DNA of 60,185 nucleotides from Agromyces albus (GTDB lineage Bacteria; Actinomycetota; Actinomycetes; Actinomycetales; Microbacteriaceae), in contig NZ_SDPN01000023.1 in NCBI RefSeq assembly GCF_004134825.1, forward strand, positions 1 to 60,185, read 5' to 3'. A program made the translations under genes and the position numbers. Below, in pieces: positions 15,477 to 23,765 of the stretch. Under the pieces are notes generated by a model. The model did no database searches. It had not been told where the DNA came from and worked only from the letters and a program-made list of their open reading frames with translations. The first letter of the stretch is position 1. Each line of letters opens with the position of its first letter.

Positions 15477-16583
15477 TCAGTCCTGCTTCTGCTTGCGCCA
15501 CTTGATGCCGGCGGCGATGAACCCGTCGAGGTCGCCGTCGAAGACGGCGGACGGGTTGTTCACCTCGTGTTCGGTGCGAAGGTCTTTCACCATCTGGTAG
15601 GGCGCGAGCACGTACGAACGCATCTGGTCGCCCCAGCTCGCGGTGATGGTGCCCGCGAACTCCTTCTTCTGCGCAGCCTCCTGCTCCTTCTGGAGCAGCA
15701 GCAGCCGCGACTGCAGCACGCGCATGGCGGCGGCGCGGTTCTGGATCTGCGACTTCTCGTTCTGCATCGAGACGACCGTGCCGGTGGGGAGGTGGGTGAG
15801 GCGCACCGCGGAGTCGGTCGTGTTCACCGACTGGCCGCCGGGACCGCTCGAGCGGAACACATCGACGCGGATGTCGTTCTCAGGGATCTCGATCGCCTCG
15901 GTCTCCTCCATGAGCGGGATGACTTCGACCGCGGCGAAGCTCGTCTGGCGCTTGCCGGCCTGACCGAACGGGCTCATGCGCACGAGGCGGTGCGTGCCCG
16001 CCTCGACGGAAAGAGTGCCGAACGCGTAGGGGGCATCGATCTCGAAGGTGGCCGACTTGATGCCCGCCTCTTCGGCGTAGCTCGTGTCCATGACCTTGGC
16101 GGAGTAGTTGTGCTTCTCGGCCCAGCGCAAGTACATGCGCATGAGCATCTCGGCGAAGTCGGCGGCGTCGACACCGCCGGCTCCGGCGCGGATCGTGATC
16201 ACCGCGGGGCGATCGTCCCACTCGCCGTCGAGCAGGGTCTGCACCTCGAGCTGGCCGATCGTCTTCTGCAGCGACTCGAGCTCGGCGCGCGACTCGAGGG
16301 CACTCTCTTCGTCTTCGGCCTCGTTCGCGAGCTCGATGAGCACTTCGAGGTCGTCGAGGCGCGACTCGATGCTCTTCACGCGCGCGAGCTCGGACTGGCG
16401 GTGGCTGAGCGCGCTCGTCACCTTCTGGGCGTTCTCGGTGTCGTCCCAGAGATCGGGCGCACCGGCGAGCGCCGAGAGCCGTTCGATCTCCGACTGAAGC
16501 GCGTCGACGTCGACGACGGAGCGGATGTCGCGGAAGGTGGAGCGCAGCGCGGCGATCTCCTGCGTGAGGTCAAGATCCAACAT
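15477..16583 (-). CDS. prfB: Peptide chain release factor 2
   Basis: The 368-residue protein carries the stop-codon recognition tripeptide SPF ([10 protein letters not shown]) and the GGQ loop [16 protein letters not shown], whose Gln is placed in the peptidyl-transferase centre. RF2 reads UGA and UAA. The frame is continuous from the ATG, so the programmed +1 frameshift that autoregulates prfB in many bacteria is absent here. TAGGCT lies 9 nt upstream of the ATG on the minus strand, suggesting a very short leader. It heads the block prfB-amidotransferase-ftsE-ftsX-smpB. Confidence 0.97.
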   Translation of the reverse strand: MLDLDLTQEIAALRSTFRDIRSVVDVDALQSEIERLSALAGAPDLWDDTENAQKVTSALSHRQSELARVKSIESRLDDLEVLIELANEAEDEESALESRAELESLQKTIGQLEVQTLLDGEWDDRPAVITIRAGAGGVDAADFAEMLMRMYLRWAEKHNYSAKVMDTSYAEEAGIKSATFEIDAPYAFGTLSVEAGTHRLVRMSPFGQAGKRQTSFAAVEVIPLMEETEAIEIPENDIRVDVFRSSGPGGQSVNTTDSAVRLTHLPTGTVVSMQNEKSQIQNRAAAMRVLQSRLLLLQKEQEAAQKKEFAGTITASWGDQMRSYVLAPYQMVKDLRTEHEVNNPSAVFDGDLDGFIAAGIKWRKQKQD

Positions 16584-16643
16584 GTCAATCCCAGCCTAGC
16601 CGTGACCGCGTAGCCCTGCGTCCGGGACATCCACCCCAAGCAA

Positions 16644-16649
16644 TAGCAT
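16644..16649 (+). promoter_or_regulatory. -10 box TAGCAT of the MFS gene
   Basis: TAGCAT ends 7 nt before the ATG at 16657. GAAGGG between them could act as a ribosome site only if transcription started further upstream. Confidence 0.45.
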
Positions 16650-16656
16650 CGAAGGG

Positions 16657-17943
16657 ATGACCGACACCACGCCTCCGTACTCCTGGCGTGCGATCATCCT
16701 CCCGGCCTACCTGCCGACCCTGCTGTTCTCGCTCGGCGAGGGGGCGATGATCCCCGTAATCCCCGTGGTCGCCACCGACCGCGGAGCCTCGCTCGCACTC
16801 GCAGGCCTCATCGCCGCGATGCTCATGGTCGGCGAGCTCGTCGGCGATCTACCGGCGGGGTGGCTCGTGGCGCGCATCGGCGAGCGAAACGCGATGATGG
16901 GCGGCGCACTGCTCGCGGTCATCGCCGTGCTCATCGCGCTCGCCGCACCCACGACGTTCGCGCTCGGCATCGGCGTCTTCCTGCTCGGCCTCGCGACGGC
17001 GGTGTTCGGCCTCGCCCGGCACGCCTTCCTCACGAGCTACGTGCCGGCGCACACCCGGGCGCGGGCGCTCTCGACGCTCGCCGGAGTGTTCCGCGGCGGC
17101 CACGCGGCGGGCCCGTTCGTCGCCGCTGCCCTCATCGCATGGACCGGCTCCGCAGAGATCGTGTTCTGGGTGCTCGTCGCGAGCTCGTTCGCGGTCGTCG
17201 TTGTGCTGCTCGTGCTCCCCGACCCCGAGCGGGTCTTCGGCGCGGCTCGACTCGCGCGCGCGGCATCCGTCTCTGGTGAACCGCTCACCGAAGGCGAGGC
17301 CGAAGCGGATGCCGCGTCGCACGGCGTCTTCCGTGCGATCGTCACGCACCGCGGGGTGCTCGCCCGCATCGGCAGCGGTGTCGGGCTGCTCGCCGCGATC
17401 CGAGCGAGCCGCACCGTCATCGTTCCGCTCTGGGCGGTGTCGATCGGGATGCCGCCAGAGACAGCCGCACTCGTGATCGGCGTCTCGGCGGCGATCGACT
17501 TCGCACTGTTCTATGTGAGCGGCCAGATCATGGACCGTTTCGGGCGGCTCTGGAGTGCGGTGCCCGGGCTCATCGGCCTCGGCACCGGCCACCTCGTGCT
17601 CGCGTTCACCCATGACCTTCCCGGCAATGAGGTGTGGTTCGCCGCGGTCGCGGTGGTGCTCGGCGTGGCGAACGGGCTCTCGAGCGGGGTCATCCTCACG
17701 CTCGGTGCCGACCTCGCGCCGAAGATGAATCCGGCGCCGTTCCTCGGTGCCTTCCGCACGATCGGCGACGCCGGCGGGGCGGCGGCACCGCTCATCGTCG
17801 CGGGCGTGACGTCGCTCGTGTCGATCATGGCGGCGAGCGCCACGATGGGCGTGCTGGGGCTCGTCGGTGCGGCGGTCATGTGGCGGTACATCCCGCGGTA
17901 CGTGCCGCGGCGACCGCACCGGCCCGACGAACCGCACCGGTAG
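16657..17943 (+). CDS. Major facilitator superfamily transporter
   Basis: The 428-residue protein has about twelve hydrophobic helices in two halves separated by a charged loop (about residues 205-225, GEPLTEGEAEAD). The MFS loop 2-3 motif appears as DLPAGWLVARIGERNAM, and an equivalent GQIMDRFGRLWS lies in the second half. It resembles drug or metabolite exporters of the DHA1 type; the substrate is unknown. It is divergent from prfB (73-bp gap) and appears monocistronic. Confidence 0.82.
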   Translation: MTDTTPPYSWRAIILPAYLPTLLFSLGEGAMIPVIPVVATDRGASLALAGLIAAMLMVGELVGDLPAGWLVARIGERNAMMGGALLAVIAVLIALAAPTTFALGIGVFLLGLATAVFGLARHAFLTSYVPAHTRARALSTLAGVFRGGHAAGPFVAAALIAWTGSAEIVFWVLVASSFAVVVVLLVLPDPERVFGAARLARAASVSGEPLTEGEAEADAASHGVFRAIVTHRGVLARIGSGVGLLAAIRASRTVIVPLWAVSIGMPPETAALVIGVSAAIDFALFYVSGQIMDRFGRLWSAVPGLIGLGTGHLVLAFTHDLPGNEVWFAAVAVVLGVANGLSSGVILTLGADLAPKMNPAPFLGAFRTIGDAGGAAAPLIVAGVTSLVSIMAASATMGVLGLVGAAVMWRYIPRYVPRRPHRPDEPHR

Positions 17944-18014
17944 CGACCCCGAGAGGTGAGGCATATGCTCGGCTCAGGTGAGGATGATTCACCAGCAGCC
18001 GGGAGGCGCGCCGG

Positions 18015-18677
18015 ATGACGGATGTCGATGAACTCGTGAGAGCGGCAGAGGCGCGTTGGCTGGCTGCCTTCGAATCAGGCCCGACCGAACCGCCGAGTCG
18101 TGTGCTCGTCCGTGGCGATACGGCTCCCGACGCCGAACTCGCTGACACGAGCGGCGCGCTGCGACGGCTTTCGGAGTTCTGGGCTGCGGGCCCCGCGCTC
18201 GTGATGTTCTGGCGTCACTTCGGCTGCAGCTGCGGCATGGATCGGGCTCATCGGCTCGTCGAGGAGCTCGACGAGTACCATGCCGCCGGCCTGCAGGTCG
18301 TGATCGTCGGTCAAGGCGAGCCCGAGCGCGCGTCCGTTTACGGATCGAAGCACGGCATCACGGTGCCGCTGCTCGTCGACCCGACCGCCGACGTGTATCG
18401 GGCGTACGGCGTCGGCCACTACCAACCCGAGCAGGCGCTGTTCGACGCGCCCGCGGAGTACCTCGCACACTCACGCGAAACCGGCCAGAGCTTCCTCACG
18501 GCTCGGCGCGCGCAGGGCCGGCCACCCGTCGACGACCCCTGGCGGGCGGCGGCGGAATTCGTGATCGACCAGGCCGGCATCGTGCGGTTGGGTTACTCGT
18601 ACCAGTACTGCGAGGACTACCCCGACCCGCGAGTGCTCACCGCCGCGGCCCACCTCGCGCACAACCCGGGCGGGTAG
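18015..18677 (+). CDS. Peroxiredoxin-like AhpC/TSA family protein
   Basis: The 220-residue protein has a thioredoxin-like fold signature: APDAELADTSGALRRLSEFW, the strand ALVMFWRHFGCSCG, and VVIVGQGEPERA. It fits the PRX-like AhpC/TSA group that usually has a single redox site at the start of helix 1. Here the site is Cys71-Ser-Cys73, a CxC pair rather than CxxC. Later segments (LLVDPTADVYRAYGVG, EFVIDQAGIVRLGYSYQYCEDYPD) are also typical. Electron donor and substrate are unknown. Gene ends 14 bp from the convergent coiled-coil gene. Confidence 0.75.
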   Translation: MTDVDELVRAAEARWLAAFESGPTEPPSRVLVRGDTAPDAELADTSGALRRLSEFWAAGPALVMFWRHFGCSCGMDRAHRLVEELDEYHAAGLQVVIVGQGEPERASVYGSKHGITVPLLVDPTADVYRAYGVGHYQPEQALFDAPAEYLAHSRETGQSFLTARRAQGRPPVDDPWRAAAEFVIDQAGIVRLGYSYQYCEDYPDPRVLTAAAHLAHNPGG

Positions 18678-18691
18678 CGCCGCGTCGCAGT

Positions 18692-19594
18692 TCAGCCGCG
18701 CTTCGCCGTGGCGTCGTCGAGCTCCTCGTGCGCCTGCTCCGCAGCCTTTTCGGCTCGGCCTCGATCGCGCTCGGTGGTTCGCGCGCGACGTTCGGCCTCG
18801 GTGATCTCGCGACGCACCTCGTCGAGGCGTGCGCTGAGCTCCTCGCGCTCGTCTCGAAGTTCCTCGAGTCGACCCTCGGCCGCGTCCGCCTGTTCCGTGG
18901 CGGCTCGCAGTTCCTTGTCGGCCTCCTCGGCGCGAGCTCGGGCCTCACGCACCTTGAACTCCGCCCGCGCCTTGGCATGCTCACGGGCTTCGCGCTCGGA
19001 TTCCTCCGTCGCGGCACGCTCGTCGGCCTTCGTGGCCGCCTCGGCACCACGACGCTCGCGCTTCGGCCGGGCTGACGCCGCCATCGGCTCACCCGCCACC
19101 GCACCGTCGAGGTCGACGGGGTCGAACCCGACCGCTTGCAGCCCGCGCATGAGTCGGCCGCTGCGCAGCGCATCGCCCGCCGGCTCGTCGACCGTGCCCG
19201 CGGCGAGAGTCTGCTCCACCTCGTCGAGCACGGCGCGCGAGGCGTCGCGGTCGAACTCCTCGGCGATCGCGGATGCCGTGTCGAGGAGCTCGCCGATGAG
19301 CCCACGCCGCTCACGCGCGAGCCGGTTCAGCTGCCGCCCGTCGCCCTTGCCCTGGGCCTCGCGAAGCTCGACGCCGAGGTCGAGCAGGTCGTCGATCTCG
19401 TCGCTCTTGCGCCGCACGAGCTGATTGACGAGGAACGCCGCGGGCGACGGCTTGCGCAGCTCCTGGATGCGCGCGGCGAGCTCTCGATCATCGGGCTTCA
19501 CCTCGCGCACGCGGGCGTTGCGCGCGGCGGTGAACTCCTCGGGCGCGAGCCCGTAGAGGTGGTCGGCGTCTTCGTTGAGCGCGTCGGTCGCCAT
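18692..19594 (-). CDS. Coiled-coil protein, unknown function
   Basis: The 300-residue protein is very rich in Ala, Glu and Arg. Residues about 180-295 form a long predicted coiled coil with continuous heptads (EADKELRAATEQADAAEG and following). The N-terminal part begins LYGLAPEEFTAARNARVRE and contains LRKPSPAAFLVNQLVRR, a conserved opening of a recurring actinobacterial hypothetical family. The ATG at 19594 is chosen because GGGAAG precedes it by 9 nt; an ATG at 19603 overlaps that site. No signal or membrane segment is visible. I do not recognise a function. Confidence 0.7.
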   Translation of the reverse strand: MATDALNEDADHLYGLAPEEFTAARNARVREVKPDDRELAARIQELRKPSPAAFLVNQLVRRKSDEIDDLLDLGVELREAQGKGDGRQLNRLARERRGLIGELLDTASAIAEEFDRDASRAVLDEVEQTLAAGTVDEPAGDALRSGRLMRGLQAVGFDPVDLDGAVAGEPMAASARPKRERRGAEAATKADERAATEESEREAREHAKARAEFKVREARARAEEADKELRAATEQADAAEGRLEELRDEREELSARLDEVRREITEAERRARTTERDRGRAEKAAEQAHEELDDATAKRG

Positions 19595-19661
19595 GCCACC
19601 CATCTTCCCGCTTCACACGGATGCCGCGAGGAGGAGTTTCTGTGGTATCCGTGATCCGCGT

Positions 19662-19946
19662 TCAGCCCGCAGGAGCAGGCAGGGTGAGGAGGATGACGTC
19701 GAAGACGAGCACGAACGCGGCCACGATCACCGCCGCGAGCGCGAGCGCTCCCCCGGTCAGCGACGGCTCGCGTTTGAGCTCGCGACGTGCGATGAGCCCG
19801 AGCACGAGGCCTGCGGCGGCGAGCACGAGCGCCACGATCGCCGGCATCAACAGCGCACCGACGGCGAGCACGAGCGCGGTGACGGCCTTCCACGAGTAGC
19901 GGGGAACGCCTGAGCCGTTGCCCCGCTTCGGCGCGCCTTCGGTCAT
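19662..19946 (-). CDS. Small DUF4190-like membrane protein
   Basis: The 94-residue protein has a hydrophilic N-terminus (MTEGAPKRGNGSGVPRYS) followed by two hydrophobic helices, about 22-48 and 62-90. Between them is the basic turn LGLIARRELKREP. This arrangement, with a glycine-rich first helix, is that of DUF4190 proteins common in actinobacteria. It ends 4 bp before the PPOX gene stop region on the same strand, so both probably share a message. Function unknown. Confidence 0.65.
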   Translation of the reverse strand: MTEGAPKRGNGSGVPRYSWKAVTALVLAVGALLMPAIVALVLAAAGLVLGLIARRELKREPSLTGGALALAAVIVAAFVLVFDVILLTLPAPAG

Positions 19947-19950
19947 GAGC

Positions 19951-20361
19951 TCAGCGACCGTTGACCTTCTCGACACTCATCACGAGGATGACACGGTCGT
20001 CCTTGTCGGCGGGCGCCTCCTGCTCGGGGTTGCCGTAGCGCTTTCCGAGGTGCACGTAGAACGACCCCTCGGGGTCGGCGATCACCTCGGTGAGACGCCC
20101 GCGCACCTCGACATACTTGAAGGGATTCGCCGGATCGATCGCCTCGAGCGTCATGAGCGGGTTCGCTTGCAGGTGGCGGAACTTCGCGCGCTTCGTCGTG
20201 TGGGTGAAGCGGATGACGCCAGCATCGCCGTCGAACTCGAACCACATGGGGTTCACCTGCACGCTGCCGTCGGGCCGCACTGTGGCGAGGTGACCGAAGA
20301 CCGGTGCAGAGAGGATGCGAGTGAAGTGGTCGGAGATCTCGATGGTGGTCTGAATCGTCAT
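19951..20361 (-). CDS. PPOX-class F420-dependent split-barrel oxidoreductase
   Basis: The 136-residue protein is a small split-beta-barrel flavin/F420-binding enzyme. Recognisable segments are FGHLATVRPDGSVQVNPMWFEFDGD, FTHTTKRAKFRHLQANPLMTLEAIDP and YVEVRGRLTEVIADPEG, which match actinobacterial F420-dependent PPOX-family proteins such as Rv1155-like reductases. These reduce diverse substrates; this one's substrate is unknown. The ATG at 20361 begins directly at the conserved region. The DUF4190-like gene follows after 4 bp. Confidence 0.82.
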   Translation of the reverse strand: MTIQTTIEISDHFTRILSAPVFGHLATVRPDGSVQVNPMWFEFDGDAGVIRFTHTTKRAKFRHLQANPLMTLEAIDPANPFKYVEVRGRLTEVIADPEGSFYVHLGKRYGNPEQEAPADKDDRVILVMSVEKVNGR

Positions 20362-20389
20362 CGCTCCAGTCAACCGCATTCCAGGGCGC

Positions 20390-20842
20390 TCAGTGGAACA
20401 CCGAGCGGGCGGTCGCCGTCACCTCGATCGGCACCGCCACCGGCACGAGCTCAGTGTGGACCGGCGCGTACCAGACCGCTCGCAGCGTGACGGTCGCGCT
20501 CTGGCCATCGTCGGACGCCGCCCGAACGACGGAAACATCCTCGAGGCTGTGCGTGGCGTCGCCCAGGTATTCGACGACCGCGTCGCTGACCCCGGCAGAG
20601 TCGAGTTCGAGCGACAGGCGGTCGTCGTCGATGCGCACGGTGTCGAGGCTCCAGGCCTCGGCTCCCGCGAGCGCCGCGCCGTCGGCGAGCGTGAAGAGCC
20701 GCTTGCGTTCGAGGTACAGCGACGTCGCCGAGACCACGACGAGCACGAGCGAGATCCCGAGGAAGCAGTAGAAGATCGTGAGGAGCAGCGTGGATCCCCG
20801 CTCGTCGTCACGATCGAGTGCCGCGAGGAGGCGCCGGATCAT
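20390..20842 (-). CDS. TadG-like pilus assembly protein (Tad locus)
   Basis: The 150-residue protein begins with a short basic segment and DDERGSTLLL, followed by one hydrophobic helix (LTIFYCFLGISLVLVVVSATSLYL) and the segment RKRLFTLADGAALAGAEA, the signature of TadG-like and Flp-locus pseudopilins. The remaining ~90 residues are extracytoplasmic. Unlike the two TadE proteins upstream, it lacks a Glu at position +5 after the ERG site. It is the last gene of the Tad operon; its ATG overlaps the stop of the preceding tadE by 4 bp. Confidence 0.78.
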   Translation of the reverse strand: MIRRLLAALDRDDERGSTLLLTIFYCFLGISLVLVVVSATSLYLERKRLFTLADGAALAGAEAWSLDTVRIDDDRLSLELDSAGVSDAVVEYLGDATHSLEDVSVVRAASDDGQSATVTLRAVWYAPVHTELVPVAVPIEVTATARSVFH

Positions 20843-21345
20843 GAGCCGCTCCGAGCGAATCGCGAGACAGTCTGGGTTGCGCTCGCCTCGAGCGGCACAC
20901 TGCCCACGGCCTCGAGCGCGAGGAAGTCGGGTACGAGCGGCAGGCTGACGCGGGCTACGACCGAGACTCGAATGCGGCTTCCGGGTTCGAGGCAGTCGGC
21001 TGCGCTGCATTCGATGGTGACGGATGCCGCATCTGCGTCGACCCCGTAGTCGGCGAGCGTCACCCGCACGGCGCGATCCACCGCGGCATCCGCTGCCCCT
21101 TCAGCACTCGCCTGCACCGCGATGCGCGCGGCCTGGCGGGCGGCACCCTCGACGGCGAGCGCGCCGCCCTGGATCGCCGCCACGGCGAGCACGAGATATA
21201 CGAGCGGAACGAGCAGGATGATGCCGACGGTGAGGAACTCGAGCGACGCCGAGCCGCGCTCGGAAGCTGCGACGGCGAGCCGAGCGGCCAAGAATCGCGA
21301 CCACCGCGGCCAGCGCCGCTCAGTCGAGCGACTCGACCGCCGCAT
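20839..21345 (-). CDS. tadE: TadE-like pseudopilin 2
   Basis: The 168-residue protein has a basic N-terminus, the prepilin-type site ASERG|SASLEF with Glu at +5, a hydrophobic helix (LTVGIILLVPLVYLVLAVAAIQGG) and AVEGAARQAARIAV. This is the standard TadE opening. TadE pseudopilins are processed by the Tad prepilin peptidase and are needed for pilus assembly in known systems. Two Cys (ECSAADCLEP) in the exported part could pair. The start overlaps the end of tadE 1 by 26 bp. Confidence 0.82.
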   Translation of the reverse strand: MRRSSRSTERRWPRWSRFLAARLAVAASERGSASLEFLTVGIILLVPLVYLVLAVAAIQGGALAVEGAARQAARIAVQASAEGAADAAVDRAVRVTLADYGVDADAASVTIECSAADCLEPGSRIRVSVVARVSLPLVPDFLALEAVGSVPLEASATQTVSRFARSGS

Positions 21346-21712
21346 GCCCCGTCACCTCCAGCCCGCGTTCGAGGCCGAGTAATCCGATGACCGGCAGGGT
21401 CGCGCGAACGGTCACGGCGACCACCGGCACGCCGCCGATCGAGGAATGCGCCGCCGCGACATCCTGCGCATACTCCGCCGAGATCGCGGTGCTGATGAGG
21501 TCTTGCGTACGGGCGACGCCGTCGCCGGCGGATGAACCGGCGAGCGAAGCGTACCTCGCCCCCTCGGCCGCCGCATCGAGGAGCGTGTTGCGCACGTGCA
21601 GTGCGAGCGCGAGCTGCACCACGGCGAGCGCGAGCACGGTGAGGAGCACACCGACGAGCGTGAATTCGGCGACGGCGGAACCACGCTCGTCGCGCGCGAG
21701 CGCGGTGAGCAT
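21320..21712 (-). CDS. tadE: TadE-like pseudopilin 1
   Basis: The 130-residue protein begins MLTALARDERG|SAVAEFTLVGVLL, with the class-III cleavage pattern and Glu at +5. A helix (VLLTVLALAVVQLALALHV) follows, then the RNTLLDAAAEGARYASLAG segment diagnostic of TadE. It is the shorter of two TadE paralogues. It follows the small pilin gene by 35 bp and overlaps tadE 2 by 26 bp, so the three are one transcription unit. Confidence 0.82.
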   Translation of the reverse strand: MLTALARDERGSAVAEFTLVGVLLTVLALAVVQLALALHVRNTLLDAAAEGARYASLAGSSAGDGVARTQDLISTAISAEYAQDVAAAHSSIGGVPVVAVTVRATLPVIGLLGLERGLEVTGHAAVESLD

Positions 21713-21747
21713 CGAGCCACGCGAACGGCCGCTCGGAACCTCAGCGC

Positions 21748-21915
21748 TCAGAACCCCAGCACGCGACCGATCGCCTGGTCGAAGACGCCCGACAAGGCGG
21801 GCCCGGCGAGCCCCCAGATGACGATGACGAGGCCGGCCGTCATCAGGGTGATGAGCACCCACCCCGGCACATCGCCGCGTTCGTCGCGCAAGCGCTCGGT
21901 GATCCAGTTCCCCAT
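21748..21915 (-). CDS. Short Flp/DUF4244-like pilin subunit
   Basis: A 55-residue product starts at ATG 21915, with AAGGGA 6 nt upstream. The sequence opens MGNWITERLRDERGDVPGW and continues into a single hydrophobic helix (VLITLMTAGLVIVIWGLAG), ending FDQAIGRVLGF. It sits exactly where the major pilin lies in actinobacterial Tad loci, between tadC and tadE, and shares the RDERG motif with the TadE proteins next to it. The length, the single helix and the position identify it as the likely pilin (DUF4244-like). It lacks a Glu at +5 of the presumed cleavage site. Because it is so short it is easily missed in gene calling. Confidence 0.8.
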   Translation of the reverse strand: MGNWITERLRDERGDVPGWVLITLMTAGLVIVIWGLAGPALSGVFDQAIGRVLGF

Positions 21916-21969
21916 GTGCGTTCCCTTCGGTGAGTCCGTTGCGAGTTGTATAGCTCGAATGCCGTGCCA

Positions 21970-22917
21970 TCAGAACCCCGTCTGCAGCACGAGATATCCC
22001 GGGAACAGCGCAAACGCGACCGTGACCGGAAGGATGAGAAAGATCAAAGGCACAAGCATCGCTATTTCCTTGCGGCCGGCGAGCTCGATGATCGTGCGCT
22101 TCGCCTCCTCACGCGCGTCGCCCGCTTGCGAGCGCAGCACGCCGGCGAGCGGCGCACCGCGATCGAGCGCTCCGAGCACCTGGTCGAGCGCACGAGAGAG
22201 AGCCGGGTGGTCGATTCCGTCGCGGAGGTCGGCGAGCGCCTGGCCGAGCGGAACGCCGGTGCCGACGGATGCCACGACGCCGGCGAACTCGCGCGGAAGC
22301 TCCCCCGACCCGGCCTTCGCGATGCGTCGGATCGCGTCGAGCATTCCCTCGCCGGCGGTGAGGCTGAGGGTGAGGAACTCGAGCACCGTCGGCAGCTCGT
22401 CGGAGATGCGCGACAACCGACGTCGAGCGCGTCGTTGCAGTATCCAATCGCGCAAGACGGCGCCGAGTGCCGCCGCGAGGAACGGCATCGCGATGCGGAC
22501 GACCGAGGGCAGCGAGCCGAACGCGGGCGACAGCAAGGCAAGTGCCAGCGCGAACGCGAATGCCGCCGCGCCCCAGGCGAGCTGTTCGCCGCGGAACCGC
22601 TCGACGCTCGAGGTCGACCCCGCCTGCCGCAACCGGCGCGCGATCGTCTCATTCCCGCCGAGCCACTCGGACAGCATCCGACGAAGCCACCTGATGGCCG
22701 GCGTGACCATGACACCGAGCACCGGCGTGGGATCGCTGGGCCGGCGTTCGAGGATGGCGCGTGCCTCACTCGAGATATCGGCGACGTACGGTGCGACGCG
22801 CTCGACGAGCCGAGGCCTGCCGATGCGCGGCACGGCGGAGACGATGAGCCACATGCCGAGCCCGAGCACAGCACCGAGGAGCACCCCGATCGCACCGATC
22901 GCGTTCAGTGGAACCAT
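21970..22917 (-). CDS. tadC: TadC-like type II secretion F-domain membrane protein
   Basis: The 315-residue protein has an N-terminal helix, a cytosolic stretch, and the T2SSF domain at about 160-290 (LPTVLEFLTLSLTAGEGMLDAIRRIA, then GVPLGQALADLRDGIDHPALSRALDQVLGALDRG), closing with two helices including MLVPLIFLILPVTVAFALFPGY. TadC pairs with TadB to form the inner-membrane platform of the Tad machine. Its ATG lies inside the end of tadB (13-bp overlap). No ribosome site is evident, consistent with coupling. Confidence 0.85.
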   Translation of the reverse strand: MVPLNAIGAIGVLLGAVLGLGMWLIVSAVPRIGRPRLVERVAPYVADISSEARAILERRPSDPTPVLGVMVTPAIRWLRRMLSEWLGGNETIARRLRQAGSTSSVERFRGEQLAWGAAAFAFALALALLSPAFGSLPSVVRIAMPFLAAALGAVLRDWILQRRARRRLSRISDELPTVLEFLTLSLTAGEGMLDAIRRIAKAGSGELPREFAGVVASVGTGVPLGQALADLRDGIDHPALSRALDQVLGALDRGAPLAGVLRSQAGDAREEAKRTIIELAGRKEIAMLVPLIFLILPVTVAFALFPGYLVLQTGF

Positions 22918-23765
22918 CGACGCTCCTCGGGAAGCCGGCCGAGGGCGATCATGGCCTGATAGGCCACGATCGTGACGACGACACCGGCGATGATGAGCAC
23001 GGTGCCGGCAGGTGAGTCGTACGCGACGAGTGTCTCGCGCCGCGATCCGAGCACGATCAGGAGGAGCCACGGCGCGGCGACGCCGAGGCGTGCGGCGTTG
23101 CGGATCCACGATTGGCGGGAGACGACCTCGGCCCGCAGTGCTGCGTCTTCACGGAGGTAGCCCGCGAGGCCGCGGAGCACAGCGGTCACATCGCTGCCGC
23201 CGACCTCACGAGCCATCCGGAGCGTCTCGAGGATCCGGTCGGCGACCGGATCGGCGAGCAATGCCTTCAGGCGATCGAGGCAGAGGGAGAAGTTTCCGGT
23301 GCGGCGGTAGTCGTCGTCGAACGAAGCGAACGCGCTGCGTGTGGCGGCCGGACCCAGCTCGGCGAGGGCGCCGACGCTCTCGGGAAGGGACATCCCGGCA
23401 CGAACCGACGCGACGAGGTGGTCGACGACGTCGGGCCAGACCGCGCGATTCGCCGCACGCCTGCGCGTTGCTCGCGCACGGACGAGGAGTGGCAGCAGCG
23501 CTCCGCCGAGCACGCCCGCAACCACGGTGAGTACTGGAATCGCGAGCACTGCCTGGGCGAGCGCCCCTCCGACCACGGTGAGGAGTGCCGCCACCGCGAC
23601 GACGACCGGAACCGGAACGCCGCCGAGGCCCGCCAACGCGAGCTCGTCGCGGATGCGTGCCCCCACACCCGGACCCGAACGCGCCCCGGCGCGCGCCGGC
23701 CAGAGCAGCGGGGAGAACGCGAGCAGCACGCCGAGCCCGAGGAGCGCGCCGAGCATGAGGCTCAT
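22905..23765 (-). CDS. tadB: TadB-like type II secretion F-domain membrane protein
   Basis: The 286-residue protein shows an N-terminal helix, two further helices around residues 52-95, and the T2SSF domain (DVVDHLVASVRAGMSLPESVGALAELGP, TLRMAREVGGSDVTAVLRGLAGYLRED), ending with two helices. It is the partner of TadC in the platform. The ATG overlaps the tadA stop by 4 bp (ATGA), and the stop lies within tadC, so tadA-tadB-tadC are translationally coupled. Confidence 0.85.
   Translation of the reverse strand: MSLMLGALLGLGVLLAFSPLLWPARAGARSGPGVGARIRDELALAGLGGVPVPVVVAVAALLTVVGGALAQAVLAIPVLTVVAGVLGGALLPLLVRARATRRRAANRAVWPDVVDHLVASVRAGMSLPESVGALAELGPAATRSAFASFDDDYRRTGNFSLCLDRLKALLADPVADRILETLRMAREVGGSDVTAVLRGLAGYLREDAALRAEVVSRQSWIRNAARLGVAAPWLLLIVLGSRRETLVAYDSPAGTVLIIAGVVVTIVAYQAMIALGRLPEERRWFH

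Noticed and set aside
15477..16583. Possible programmed frameshift in prfB
   Set aside because: The frame is continuous from ATG to stop, with no in-frame UGA or slippery CUUUGA near codon 25.
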